From UBA5158 sp040389045 (GTDB lineage Bacteria; Pseudomonadota; Gammaproteobacteria; DSM-16500): a DNA stretch of 64,000 nucleotides. The translations under genes and the position numbers were made by a program. Location: positions 15,245-79,244 of the forward strand of contig JAZKAT010000022.1 in assembly GCA_040389045.1 (NCBI GenBank), in the 5' to 3' direction. Below, one piece after another: positions 43,801 to 52,300 of the stretch (its first letter is position 1; every line of letters begins with the position of its first letter). The notes under the pieces were generated by a model. That model was not told the origin of the DNA. It did not search any database and saw nothing but the letters and a program-made list of their open reading frames with translations.

Positions 43801-44707
43801 CGGTTATTTTTATGTGACATTTAATCATTTTATCGATAATTGTCGCGTCTGCCGGGTTTAAATTAGATTGGGGGTCTTGAAATGCTTTAGGATACTTCTT
43901 GACAAACTTTGCGATGAAACTTGACATCAAGCCAAGCCCATTTAAATGATATTCTTCTGCAAATGCTGCGACATTTTTATTATAGACATACTTTGCTTTA
44001 ATACCTTTAATCAGGTTATTGGCTGTGCTCAATTCAGTAACCATGTCATAGTCAATAAAACCTTTTTCGAATTTCATCAAAATAATATTTATAGTTTTAG
44101 CATCATGCTCTTTAAAATTTGACAAAATTGAGGCTAAAGAAATTTGGTTAACGCCTGGCAGCACGTCAACCCAATAATTCTCCTGTAATTCTTTGGCGTT
44201 GTAATCTAAACGGTGATGCACAGCTTTATTAAACTCTTGCATTAACTGACGCATCGCTGCAATGCGTTTGTCATCATGAATCTCGTCATTATTGATTTTG
44301 TCTTGTTGCTGAATTATTTTTTGTTGTAAATCATTTGCTAACAGTTGCCATCTCTCATGACCTTTCCAAGTCTGCGTCGCAAATTTGGTCAACAACTTTG
44401 AGTATTTATCAAGCATCGCATTAATGATATCAAGATCAGAGGAACTTAGCTCTTGCATCACGGTGACGCTTCTTTTTGAAGTCGGTGAATGGCGCAATCT
44501 TCCATTTAAACTTAAATTAGCATAGGCAGGGGAAACCGATGGAGATAATGGAGGAGATGCTACAGGAGATACTACAGGAGATAATGTCGCACCGTTAAGT
44601 GCGCGAGAAGACCCATTATGGGATAATTGTCTTGTTCGTGGAGAACTGTCTGCATTAACTGGCGGAGGCACAAGCTCGCTGCTACCCCCGTTAGAAGTAC
44701 TTCTCAT
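40817..44707 (-). CDS. Large protein of unknown function, 1296 aa, candidate effector
   Basis: I do not recognise this protein. Residues 1-80 are low-complexity and rich in Ser and Pro, with a degenerate SP repeat (SPVVSPVASPPLSPSVSP) reflected in a short DNA tandem repeat. Residues 85-1150 are predicted largely alpha-helical, with many charged heptad-like stretches and no membrane segments. Residues 1160-1296 are again Ser/Pro-rich and disordered, with SPLTSPRHQP near the end. No signal peptide and no catalytic motif are visible. This build, long helical core and disordered SP-rich tails, occurs in Legionellales proteins delivered by the Dot/Icm system, but nothing here proves secretion. The start is ATG 44707. 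It is the first gene of a cluster with the glutathione transferase. Confidence 0.7.
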   Translation of the reverse strand: MRSTSNGGSSELVPPPVNADSSPRTRQLSHNGSSRALNGATLSPVVSPVASPPLSPSVSPAYANLSLNGRLRHSPTSKRSVTVMQELSSSDLDIINAMLDKYSKLLTKFATQTWKGHERWQLLANDLQQKIIQQQDKINNDEIHDDKRIAAMRQLMQEFNKAVHHRLDYNAKELQENYWVDVLPGVNQISLASILSNFKEHDAKTINIILMKFEKGFIDYDMVTELSTANNLIKGIKAKYVYNKNVAAFAEEYHLNGLGLMSSFIAKFVKKYPKAFQDPQSNLNPADATIIDKMIKCHIKITASEDNEIVFEKSYQVNNIELIPRLVEDISKQYPGALIEVKEELKDVKEMIRRLKFHYPDDKHLAMLEVEFRLINTTELLEQLKKKYPESNALDAFEQEFQILYQEFLAYAPPFVGLWLPRAIEMCRLLSMAVRVTPIDSSEFALTNELFVKLFKINWSGHLSIEIPLDSDQKYFKKLEAHLLVLQKLITIFCIHKPNAPQLKNYLRNLYEAATNAVEQGYIVQENKAEREEVTAYLKCAKLLAIYEFCYYFTLKKTPFVETKLDLISIDLKKELDQIDALTKMLDPEGVVYNEFLDNREFKNISLITAQQLKLLKEFREQFWQGDAVWQNSAKKLTEELEKFQKIVDNKYDKLLHRLAATSEIIDIFDTHIHLRVGNDLDLLKQQRGWFTQKLQTIDMGYYLSRISIRDIFADYRENGLPAIYQSYKNIIRRLTPENRRSYVYQANFRSIYYQIGLYASEYLHEFLKPKLDSDLVKIARQLMNSLTARSKKLKEIHKPEVDLALCIKEAEGVVQDFNNAILAYMNVHYTNELAPHRQLAEEHQSGPVRTLMLRGIDEVHHTVVYGEAKQNLVDAIRTAIKSINPPQDRPELFSQAVFSQIRKKNLDEVLSWAEDNINSDLNSKKTRFAEKLTHIVDGMAATLTGQETLAQINSWQQNQIEGSTRLIAIWVKFYYGNPIPKVGAPEVTENEKLKREKKLNSLIGILSVEIKRTIFNLCKRAKALATIEVAIAKFTSSSAKERLMETAFGLIDWIDDAEQRKKVGEALSQASTLYGLSNDEPNQLWRFMIDRQEETPDLTELDGILLAFKRNDEKILKSWIDEIKSEYQAEQQQRLEMKQEERNVVASGLAIPDHKSLASLNSLFSPSTSMHSAILLPSVTPLVSRSLLGERSSSEVKPLNTVSILELLPQQKANGFHLKLGTENGPVPSTKSPDSYPLKRKGTEEGTEHELVLKSPLTSPRHQPTRFTDFNHNNGHVPPAEDVRMSPFLLPQSHA

Positions 44708-44794
44708 CTACCACCCCTCACACTCTATCTATAATTAATTATTTATATTAAACGTCGTAAGTATACCAAACTTGGAGCCACAGTTTATGCATTA

Positions 44795-46744
44795 ATGTAT
44801 AATCTTATAAATATTTTTGCATACTTAATGAGCAACTTCCCGGGCCAAAATATGAGCGATGCGGAACGAAAAAAGCAATTAATTTTACTCGGCGCAATTC
44901 TAAGTTGTTTTGGGGCAGCATGGCTGATCCAGAGCACTCTTATTTTTAATTCTGATGCCAGTTGGCTCATGTTAGTTACTAAACGCTTGCTAGCCGGTGG
45001 AAATTATACCAATGATTTCTTTGAAATCAATCCGCCGATGATTTTATATGTTTACTCTCCAGCAGTTTACTTAGCTAAAATTTTGGGTCTACCTAATTAT
45101 TTGGCGATGCGTATCTATATTTTCACTCTGATTGCTGTCGCATTATTTTTTTGTGAAAGCTTGACACAAAAAATATTTACCGATGACAACAACCAAGTGC
45201 GCGATATGTTATTAATCGGACTCGCGGCAGTCTTATTATTTTTGCCAATGACGGAATTTGGCCAACGCGAACACCTGGTCGTGATACTGACTACGCCTTA
45301 TTTTTTGTTAATGGTCTTACGCTTACAAAATCGCGACGATATCGATTCCTATCAAGCTTTTACCATCGGTATAATGGCGGCGCTAGGTTTTGTTATCAAG
45401 CCCTATTTCGTAGCGCCCTTAGTGTTCGTGGAAATTTTTTATCTCTGCAACCAGCGGCAGCTAAAAAAATTGTTGCGTCCCGAAACAGCCGCGATGGTTT
45501 TATTGTTTAGTTTTTTTATCTGCTTGTTTTTCGTATTTAATCGCGATTATCTAATCACTGTGGTACCTCTTATTACCCACTTTTATTATCAAAAATACCG
45601 GCTGCCAGTGACTGCACTCGTGCTCAATGAACAAGCTGTTTTTGCTTATTTCGCGCTGGCATTTTATTTGTTGCGTTACCGGTATCATACTTTTCAAACG
45701 CTAAGTACGGTATTAATGTTGACAGTATGTGGCTATTTATTTGTATTTGTTATCCAGCAAACTCCCTGGTATTACCATGTGTTGCCTTTATTGATGACCA
45801 GCAGTTTACTGTTTATTTTGTTGTTCAGTCAGATCATCACCCAGAAAAGCATTTGTCGCGCTGAATATTATTCTTTATGGTTATTTTGTCTCGCCTTATT
45901 TAGTTATTTGTTTATTCACATGTCTTATGTCAGTAATTGTCTGTATTATTTTCCCGTCGCTTTTTTTAGTTTATTTGCTGCGTTATTCGTGGCGTTATTT
46001 AGGGCGGCAGGCGCTACCTTTTTGAAAACTATTTTTTTACCCGCTCTGGTGGTAATAGCCGGCGTGGCATTTTATCTTTATCTACTGCATTCACCCTTAC
46101 AAACACATATTTTTATGCTCACCAGTATTTTGCTGGTATTACTATTCGGATTATTTATTCCTCTGCAGCATGACGCAGATAAATTGCGTTTAATGCAATT
46201 CATGGTATTAGGCAGTGTTATTTTTGCTGTGCCTTTTTATCAGGGCGGTTATGTCTATAATTACGCGCAAGCTTATAAAAAGTTATATGGCAATTTGCTG
46301 GCAGTATTGCGTGAATACCCTAATCAATCCCTATTCTTTTTTTCAAATATTTCAGACTTTGGTTTTCCAGCGCTGGATTATACGGGCCAGGCCCTCGCTT
46401 CACGTTTTTCAGCCCTGGCCTTCGCACCGACCTTGTCTTATTGGGACGATACGCAAACCTATGCCAAAGCTTATTTGCACAGTGCCACTGCCAATCATTC
46501 TCTGCTGACTGCGGTAGTGGAGGATTTTTATAAATATAAGCCAGACGTGGTCTTGGTCGATGTGAGAAATACCAATCCTGACGGGGTAAAACGATATTTT
46601 GGCAATCAACAAATGGATTACATAAAATTCTTTTCCATGGATATTGCCTTTAAAAATACATGGCAGCATTATCATTACCTGAAAACTGTCGATGGACAGC
46701 CTTTATTTAAATTTAATATTTACCTGCGCTACCCTTCCGTTTAA
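44795..46744 (+). CDS. GT39-like multi-pass membrane glycosyltransferase-type protein
   Basis: A protein of up to 649 residues with about twelve hydrophobic segments (first near 28-48) and a C-terminal soluble part (about 500-649). The first periplasmic loop has the acidic NSDASWLMLVTKRLLAG followed by NDFFEINPPM, as in the GT39/PMT-type (GT-C fold) enzymes that transfer sugars from polyprenyl-phosphate donors. The acceptor is unknown. The start is unclear: ATG 44795, 44828 and 44852 are in frame and none has a strong Shine-Dalgarno; the last lies nearest the membrane segment. It is divergent from the 1296-aa gene with 87 bases between, and is followed by glutamate dehydrogenase in the same direction. 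Confidence 0.72.
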   Translation: MYNLINIFAYLMSNFPGQNMSDAERKKQLILLGAILSCFGAAWLIQSTLIFNSDASWLMLVTKRLLAGGNYTNDFFEINPPMILYVYSPAVYLAKILGLPNYLAMRIYIFTLIAVALFFCESLTQKIFTDDNNQVRDMLLIGLAAVLLFLPMTEFGQREHLVVILTTPYFLLMVLRLQNRDDIDSYQAFTIGIMAALGFVIKPYFVAPLVFVEIFYLCNQRQLKKLLRPETAAMVLLFSFFICLFFVFNRDYLITVVPLITHFYYQKYRLPVTALVLNEQAVFAYFALAFYLLRYRYHTFQTLSTVLMLTVCGYLFVFVIQQTPWYYHVLPLLMTSSLLFILLFSQIITQKSICRAEYYSLWLFCLALFSYLFIHMSYVSNCLYYFPVAFFSLFAALFVALFRAAGATFLKTIFLPALVVIAGVAFYLYLLHSPLQTHIFMLTSILLVLLFGLFIPLQHDADKLRLMQFMVLGSVIFAVPFYQGGYVYNYAQAYKKLYGNLLAVLREYPNQSLFFFSNISDFGFPALDYTGQALASRFSALAFAPTLSYWDDTQTYAKAYLHSATANHSLLTAVVEDFYKYKPDVVLVDVRNTNPDGVKRYFGNQQMDYIKFFSMDIAFKNTWQHYHYLKTVDGQPLFKFNIYLRYPSV

Positions 46745-46782
46745 TATCAGGCAGTTTATTTCACTATAACAATGGAGTTTGT

Positions 46783-48257
46783 ATGACGGGCGAAATTTAT
46801 ACGGAAGCTTTATCGCGTCTTGATAAAGCAGCCGCATTTGCAAAAATTGATCAGGAAGCAGTTGAAAAATTAAAACATCCAAAAGCCTGTCTGGAAGTCT
46901 CTATTCCAGTGCGTATGGACGATGGTTCCCTGCGAATATTTACCGGTTATCGGGTACATCACAATGACCGACGCGGCCCAACCAAGGGTGGCATTCGCTT
47001 TCATCCCCAGGTCAGCCTGGATGAAGTAAAAAGCCTTGCCTTCTGGATGACAATTAAATGTGCTGTTGTCGGCATCCCTTTTGGGGGCGGCAAAGGCGGC
47101 GTGATTGTTGATCCCAAAGAATTATCGCGCATGGAATTGGAACGTTTGAGCCGCGGTTACATTGAGCAAATCGCTGACTTCATTGGACCTGACACGGATA
47201 TTCCCGCACCGGACGTCTATACCAATCCTATGATTATGGGTTGGATGATGGATGAATATTCCAAAATCGTGCGTAAATTAAGTCTTGGAGTGATAACCGG
47301 CAAACCGATTCCATTGGGCGGCAGTCAAGGTCGTGATGACGCGACGGCGCGCGGTGGGTATTACTGTATTAAGGAATTGGAAAAAAAGCGCAAATGGGAT
47401 CCGAAAAATATTCGGGTTGCGGTGCAGGGATTTGGCAACGCGGGACAATTTATCGCGGAAATGCTGCATAAAGACGGTTATAAAATTGTCGCGATTAGTG
47501 ATTCCAAAGGTGGGATTTATCGGCCCCAGGGTTTTGATGTGCCCAGCGTGATACATGTAAAAAATAATTCCAAGGAATTGCAAGCCGTTTATTGTGAAGA
47601 TTCCGTCTGTCAATTGGTGGATGCGACGGTAATCAGTAATGAAGAATTACTGGAACTGGATGTTGATATTCTTATTCCGGCAGCGCTGGAAAATCAAATC
47701 ACTCAGGAAAATGCTTCGCATATCAAAGCTGCGGTCGTGGTGGAGTTAGCAAACGGCCCTACAACAGTTGACGCGGATGCTATTTTACACGCCAAAGGCA
47801 CTTTGGTATTGCCTGATATTCTGGCGAATGCGGGCGGTGTGACGGTCAGTTATTTTGAATGGGTGCAAAACCGTTCGGGGTATTATTGGAGCCGCGAAGA
47901 AGTTCAGCAACGGTTATATGAAATCATGGTGCGGGAATTCAATAATGTTTATGGCTTGATGGAACTGCATAAGACTGATTTGCGGACTGCGGCGTATATT
48001 CATGCTTTGAATCGTCAGGCNNNNNNNNNNNNNNNNNNNNNNNNNNNNNNNNNNNNNNNNNNNNNNNNNNNNNNNNNNNNNNNNNNNNNNNNNNNNNNNN
48101 NNNNNNNNNNNNNNNNNNNNTGCATAAGACTGATTTGCGGACTGCGGCGTATATTCATGCTTTGAATCGTCAGGCAGAAGCGGTTGTTGCACTGGGTACG
48201 CATGGTTATTTTTCGGAGCAGATTATGCCGAAGGTAGCTGGGGTGGCGGCGGTGTAA
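46783..48257 (+). CDS. Glutamate dehydrogenase, interrupted by assembly gap
   Basis: Glu/Leu/Phe/Val dehydrogenase family enzyme, oxidising glutamate to 2-oxoglutarate with NAD(P). The substrate region has RRGPTKGGIRFHP and VGIPFGGGKGGV with the catalytic Lys, then GPDTDIPAPDV; the Rossmann domain has VAVQGFGNAGQF; PAALENQI and ANAGGVTVSYFEW follow. The C-terminus is split by 100 Ns (48021-48120). The 55 bases at 47966-48020 recur exactly at 48121-48175. Removing one copy and the Ns keeps the frame (GC|A) and gives a 439-residue protein ending EQIMPKVAGVAAV at TAA 48257, which is family-normal. GGAG precedes ATG 46783. Not an authentic frameshift. Confidence 0.9.
48021..48120. other. Assembly gap (100 N) flanked by an exact 55-bp duplicate
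   Basis: This gap has the same 100-N length and the same 55-base flanking identity (47966-48020 and 48121-48175) as the gap at 14828. The pattern in both fits contig ends that overlap by 55 bases, as left by a de Bruijn assembler with k about 55. Confidence 0.9.
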
Positions 48258-48263
48258 ACCACA

Positions 48264-48353
48264 CTGTCATTCCCGCGCAGGCGGGAATCCATTCTTGGAA
48301 ACCAGATAGGCCAGTATATTAATAATGGATTCCCGCCTGCGCGGGAATGACAG
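48264..48353. repeat. REPIN-like inverted doublet, copy 2
   Basis: The arms 48264-48293 and 48324-48353 are exact reverse complements of 30 bases and match the arms of copies 1 and 3. The 30-base spacer is different. It lies seven bases after the glutamate dehydrogenase stop, between convergent genes. Confidence 0.9.
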
Positions 48354-48391
48354 ATAGCTGGTGGGCCAAGCAACGCAAATCACAATCTCTT

Positions 48392-48880
48392 TCAATGCGC
48401 CGCCTTCAAACAACTCTCACAGCTTTCAACAATCATATTTTTGCGTAAAATCAAACAAATGTTTTTAATCGGTTTAGCACATTTTACCGCAATGACTTCG
48501 CCAATAACTTTTACCGGCTCACCCGAATTATGTTGATAATGAAAAGTAGCACCGACCTTAAACATTTCATTTAAAGTTTTATCCAAGTAATATTCCGCAG
48601 TATCCGCGCCATCAACAATGAATTCGCTAGCATGCCCGCAACATTCCCACCAGTTATTGCGTAGAAAGATATACAAATCCAGCAAGGTCACACTGCCCGC
48701 CGCTTCAATAAAAATCCAAAATTCATTCCCCGTTGCCACCTTGATTTGCCAGACGGATTCAACTTCACGGATTAATGTGGCGTGGCCACAGTTCTTTAGA
48801 TGAGCAAGCGCTTGCTCAGCGACAATAGTTTTGTGACAAACAAAACAAGTCCCCTCATTTATTTGATTGTTTGATAACAT
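48392..48880 (-). CDS. Small Cys-containing protein resembling pRiA4b Orf3-like proteins
   Basis: A 162-residue protein. The N-terminus has a zinc-type CFVCHKTI knuckle followed by HLKNCGH. The middle segment VTLLDLYIFLRNNWWECCGHASEF resembles the DLHxFLRxxWLECCGHLSxF-type core of plasmid pRiA4b ORF-3-like proteins, whose function is not known. Residues near the C-terminus hold a second CESC pair, so metal binding is likely. It follows the cytochrome c gene by two bases and is the last gene of its operon. Confidence 0.65.
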   Translation of the reverse strand: MLSNNQINEGTCFVCHKTIVAEQALAHLKNCGHATLIREVESVWQIKVATGNEFWIFIEAAGSVTLLDLYIFLRNNWWECCGHASEFIVDGADTAEYYLDKTLNEMFKVGATFHYQHNSGEPVKVIGEVIAVKCAKPIKNICLILRKNMIVESCESCLKAAH

Positions 48881-48882
48881 GA

Positions 48883-49311
48883 TTACTTACCCCCACTTAA
48901 CATATAAGCTATGGTGACGCGTAGTTGCTCATCGCTGCATTCAAAACAACCGCCCCGCGCTGGCATAGCACCCACACCATTTATAGTAATTTTTAACAGC
49001 GTATTCATACCAAGTTGACGGCGAAATTTCCAGGCTTTTTCATCGCCTATGGCGGGGGCTTTGACATTTATAATGGGATCAGACACATGGCAGGAAGCAC
49101 AAAATTCCTTGAAAATTTTTTCACCCGCGTGCGGGTCACCTTGCAGTTGACTGACAAAAAGTGTTGGATAATGAACGGTTTGCATAGTGACGATGGTAGC
49201 TTGTCGATAATGAAACCATGAAGCAATAAAGCCCAGGGCACCACTTGCCAGCAATACTAAAGCAATCAGCGTACTTTTCGTGAATTTATGAAGAGGCTTT
49301 CTGGGTCCCAT
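48883..49311 (-). CDS. Membrane-anchored cytochrome c5
   Basis: A 142-residue mono-haem cytochrome c with an N-terminal membrane anchor (residues 12-33). The haem site is CASCH (Cys71, Cys74, His75). The extra Cys pair GGCFECSDEQL and the MPARGG motif with the Met ligand near it are typical of the c5 group, which form a disulfide near the haem. It should carry electrons in the periplasm, for example to the terminal oxidase. ATG 49311 lies 46 bases inside the end of the upstream giant gene. No later good start is seen, so the overlap seems real. Confidence 0.88.
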   Translation of the reverse strand: MGPRKPLHKFTKSTLIALVLLASGALGFIASWFHYRQATIVTMQTVHYPTLFVSQLQGDPHAGEKIFKEFCASCHVSDPIINVKAPAIGDEKAWKFRRQLGMNTLLKITINGVGAMPARGGCFECSDEQLRVTIAYMLSGGK

Positions 49312-52300
49312 GTTTTTTCTTCTTGTTCCTGAATTTTGGGTGTCTTGGCAGGCTCTTTCTCTGGTTTCTTATTATCATCGTTGTTAGTTACCATTGGTGC
49401 GAAGATGTGCCTCCTATTAGCATGATACAGATGTAAATCGCCGTGAGGAAACTCTTCTTTCGTTGCTAACGCCGCGTAAACTGTTGCCGCATTGGTTGGC
49501 GCGACTCCCGGCATCCATAAAGTTGCCAGATAACGCGTAGCAAGATTATATCGTTGAGTATGAGCTTGCATGAACGCATCTAACTGATTGTCAATCTTGG
49601 TTAATTCTGCTTCATCATAAAAATCTTTATTGCCTACTTTCTTCAACGATTCCAAAATATTATAAAACATGCTGGTTTTTTTCGATTGGCCTAGCGACCA
49701 GCCTGCCGTCGTATTGAAAAACGCTTCCATAATTGCGCGGTTTTTTAAATCAGGGTCCTGGTCTGGAGTAAGCCCTTTAATGGCATGCATCATTGCCACA
49801 GCACGCTTAGGGAAAAAATGTTCCCGGTGCTCACCATCATTCACTATGAAAGGCGTACCGCGACCAAACAAGCCTATGCGACGTTCCCAGAACTCGGTAT
49901 TGTCCATTAAAATGAAATTAAATTTGGAGAATATTCTAGCATGAATGGCTTGTACCTTATCTACTTTTTCGATTAAATCATCGGTGGTGGTAAGAATAGT
50001 ATCGGCGGTTTCCAGCACAAAAGCTCTATTATCATTAAGTTCAAGTTTATGCCGCTCTATTTCGGAAGTTAATGATTTCACACTATAAGTTTGTAATTCT
50101 TCAATGGGTGCTTTGCATATATCGGCAAATTTTTCCTGGACCAGTCGCATGTGATCTGACATGTTATCGATAACATTATCCATTACGTCAGCATCTTTTT
50201 TGAAATCATCCCAAACAAAATCTTTAGGCTGCATTGCCATCACTATATGTTTTCTTTGCAAATACTTTTTTCTGGCGGTGGCAACTTCACGTTTTTTTCT
50301 ATGAATTTCCACCGCCAGTTTATTGAGATCAGGCGGTACGGCATCGCCGATTTTTTTTATCTTTTGCAAACGGTCTTTATTAGTCATCCAGGCTTTTACT
50401 TGATGACTTAGTTCTTCAACATTCAAGTCAACTTTCGCTATAGTTGATGTTATTTGCAGTTTTCTGGGTTTCAGCTTATCAATAAAAATTTGCAAAGTGG
50501 ACTTGGAATAAGTAAACACATTGGCTTTTAAATCGCTTAATATTCTGATTAATTCTCGATAATTATTGTTGATAATAGCCATGTTACTGCTAAGTTCACG
50601 ATACGTATTGCGAATTTTTTTTAAAATGATGCCGCTTTCCGGAAAATTTTCGCCTACCTCTTTGACCAGCACACCGACTTTATTTAACATTTCCCGGGTC
50701 AATTCCGTCTGCTTATATAATTTATCAACGACAGGCTTATTATTTTTATTGAACTCTTGCACTTCTTCATCTGCCGTATCAACTAGCGCTTGTTTATTTC
50801 GGGCATCAGCCACTATGTCAGCCAGCGTCGTAATAGCAGGCCCTTGCGGGAAGAAATCATTAACACCTGGCAGCAATCTGAGAATTTCATCTATATCCGC
50901 TTTTAAATTATCTTCTTTACTTTCTGCTTCATAAAAAGACCCAAGTTCTGAGTTCTGTGTATTGGCAGTAGTCTGACCAAACTCGGTAGGGTCCGCAAAT
51001 AAGTCCAAAAGCGAAGTATCGGTTTTAGGCGGGGAAATGTTCAATGGCATTTTAAATCGGGATAAATCCGTGCCTAAAAATCCTTGCATAGACTTCAATG
51101 AATCGCTAACGTCCACACCTTGCTTTAAAGTATTTTCAATGGCGGTAAGCATATCTTCAAGCGCGGTTGCCGCTAATTTTTTCCCGTCTTGTTGATAAGC
51201 TTCATTTGCCAGCCAGCGCGTGGCGATAGTAATTAATATTTTTCGTACATAAGCGGCGACAAATAAGGCTCGCATCTCGTCATTAACATCAGCACTGCCG
51301 GGCAATTTTAGATTGCCATTTTCATCCAAGACTTCAGCGTAGGCAAATAATGTGAGGGAAGTAATAAATTTTTTGAATGCAGTATTTTCATTGATAGTTG
51401 CTAAATCAATCTTTTTATTTTCCATTAATAACTTATGAAAAGAACCTTCCATTTCCTGGATTGAACTGACAGCAAACGGTTTTATATTTTCTTTAATTTT
51501 TTTGCCCGCTTCACTTATTGCTATGTCCATATCAAATAAAACCATGGCGGTTTTCATCGTGGTAATAAATTTTTCTTTATTGATTTTTTTAATTTCTGGC
51601 AAGTGTTTTTCCGCCGCGCTCACCGCTTCATCACTATATAAAGCTAAGGCTTCAGCGATTTGACTGGTTAGTTTGGCCAGGTCTGCCGATTTAGTGCCAT
51701 TGAGAAAAAATTCTTTAGCAACATCCGATTCTGCAATCACCGCATATAATACTTTTCTTAAGCTTTCAGTACAGGCGATGATATCAATTTCTTCTTTAAC
51801 GATTTGCTTAACCGTTTTTCTTACATTGCCCTGTTCATCAAAAATCTGGGCGAAAGTTAACGATACTAATTTATTAACAAAATCAGGTAACAACACCAGG
51901 TTTCTGTCTTTTTTTACCACTCTTTTATGACGATTCACCAAGGGCATGAAGGCTTGATTGACCTGGGTAATCGATGGTTCTGCTGCAAATTCCGTGCTAC
52001 GTTTTAAACGGGTAAGAATAGTTGATAAATCCAGGGTCTTAAAAACAAACCCCAAAGTCGTAGTTAAGTCTCCACGCCTGGCTTGATTTTCCAGCAAAGG
52101 CAGTTGCGCAATCGACGCCAACATGTCTGGATGAATGGATGCTAAAGAATTCGTTAATTTTACGATAAATTCATTACATGACTTATCATCCAATTCATTT
52201 ATCCGCTCTTGCAGAAGTGCGGTTAAAATATCCTGCATTTTTTTGGTTAACAACTCTGAACGAACACGTTCCACATTATTATCATTTATTTCATTGTGTG

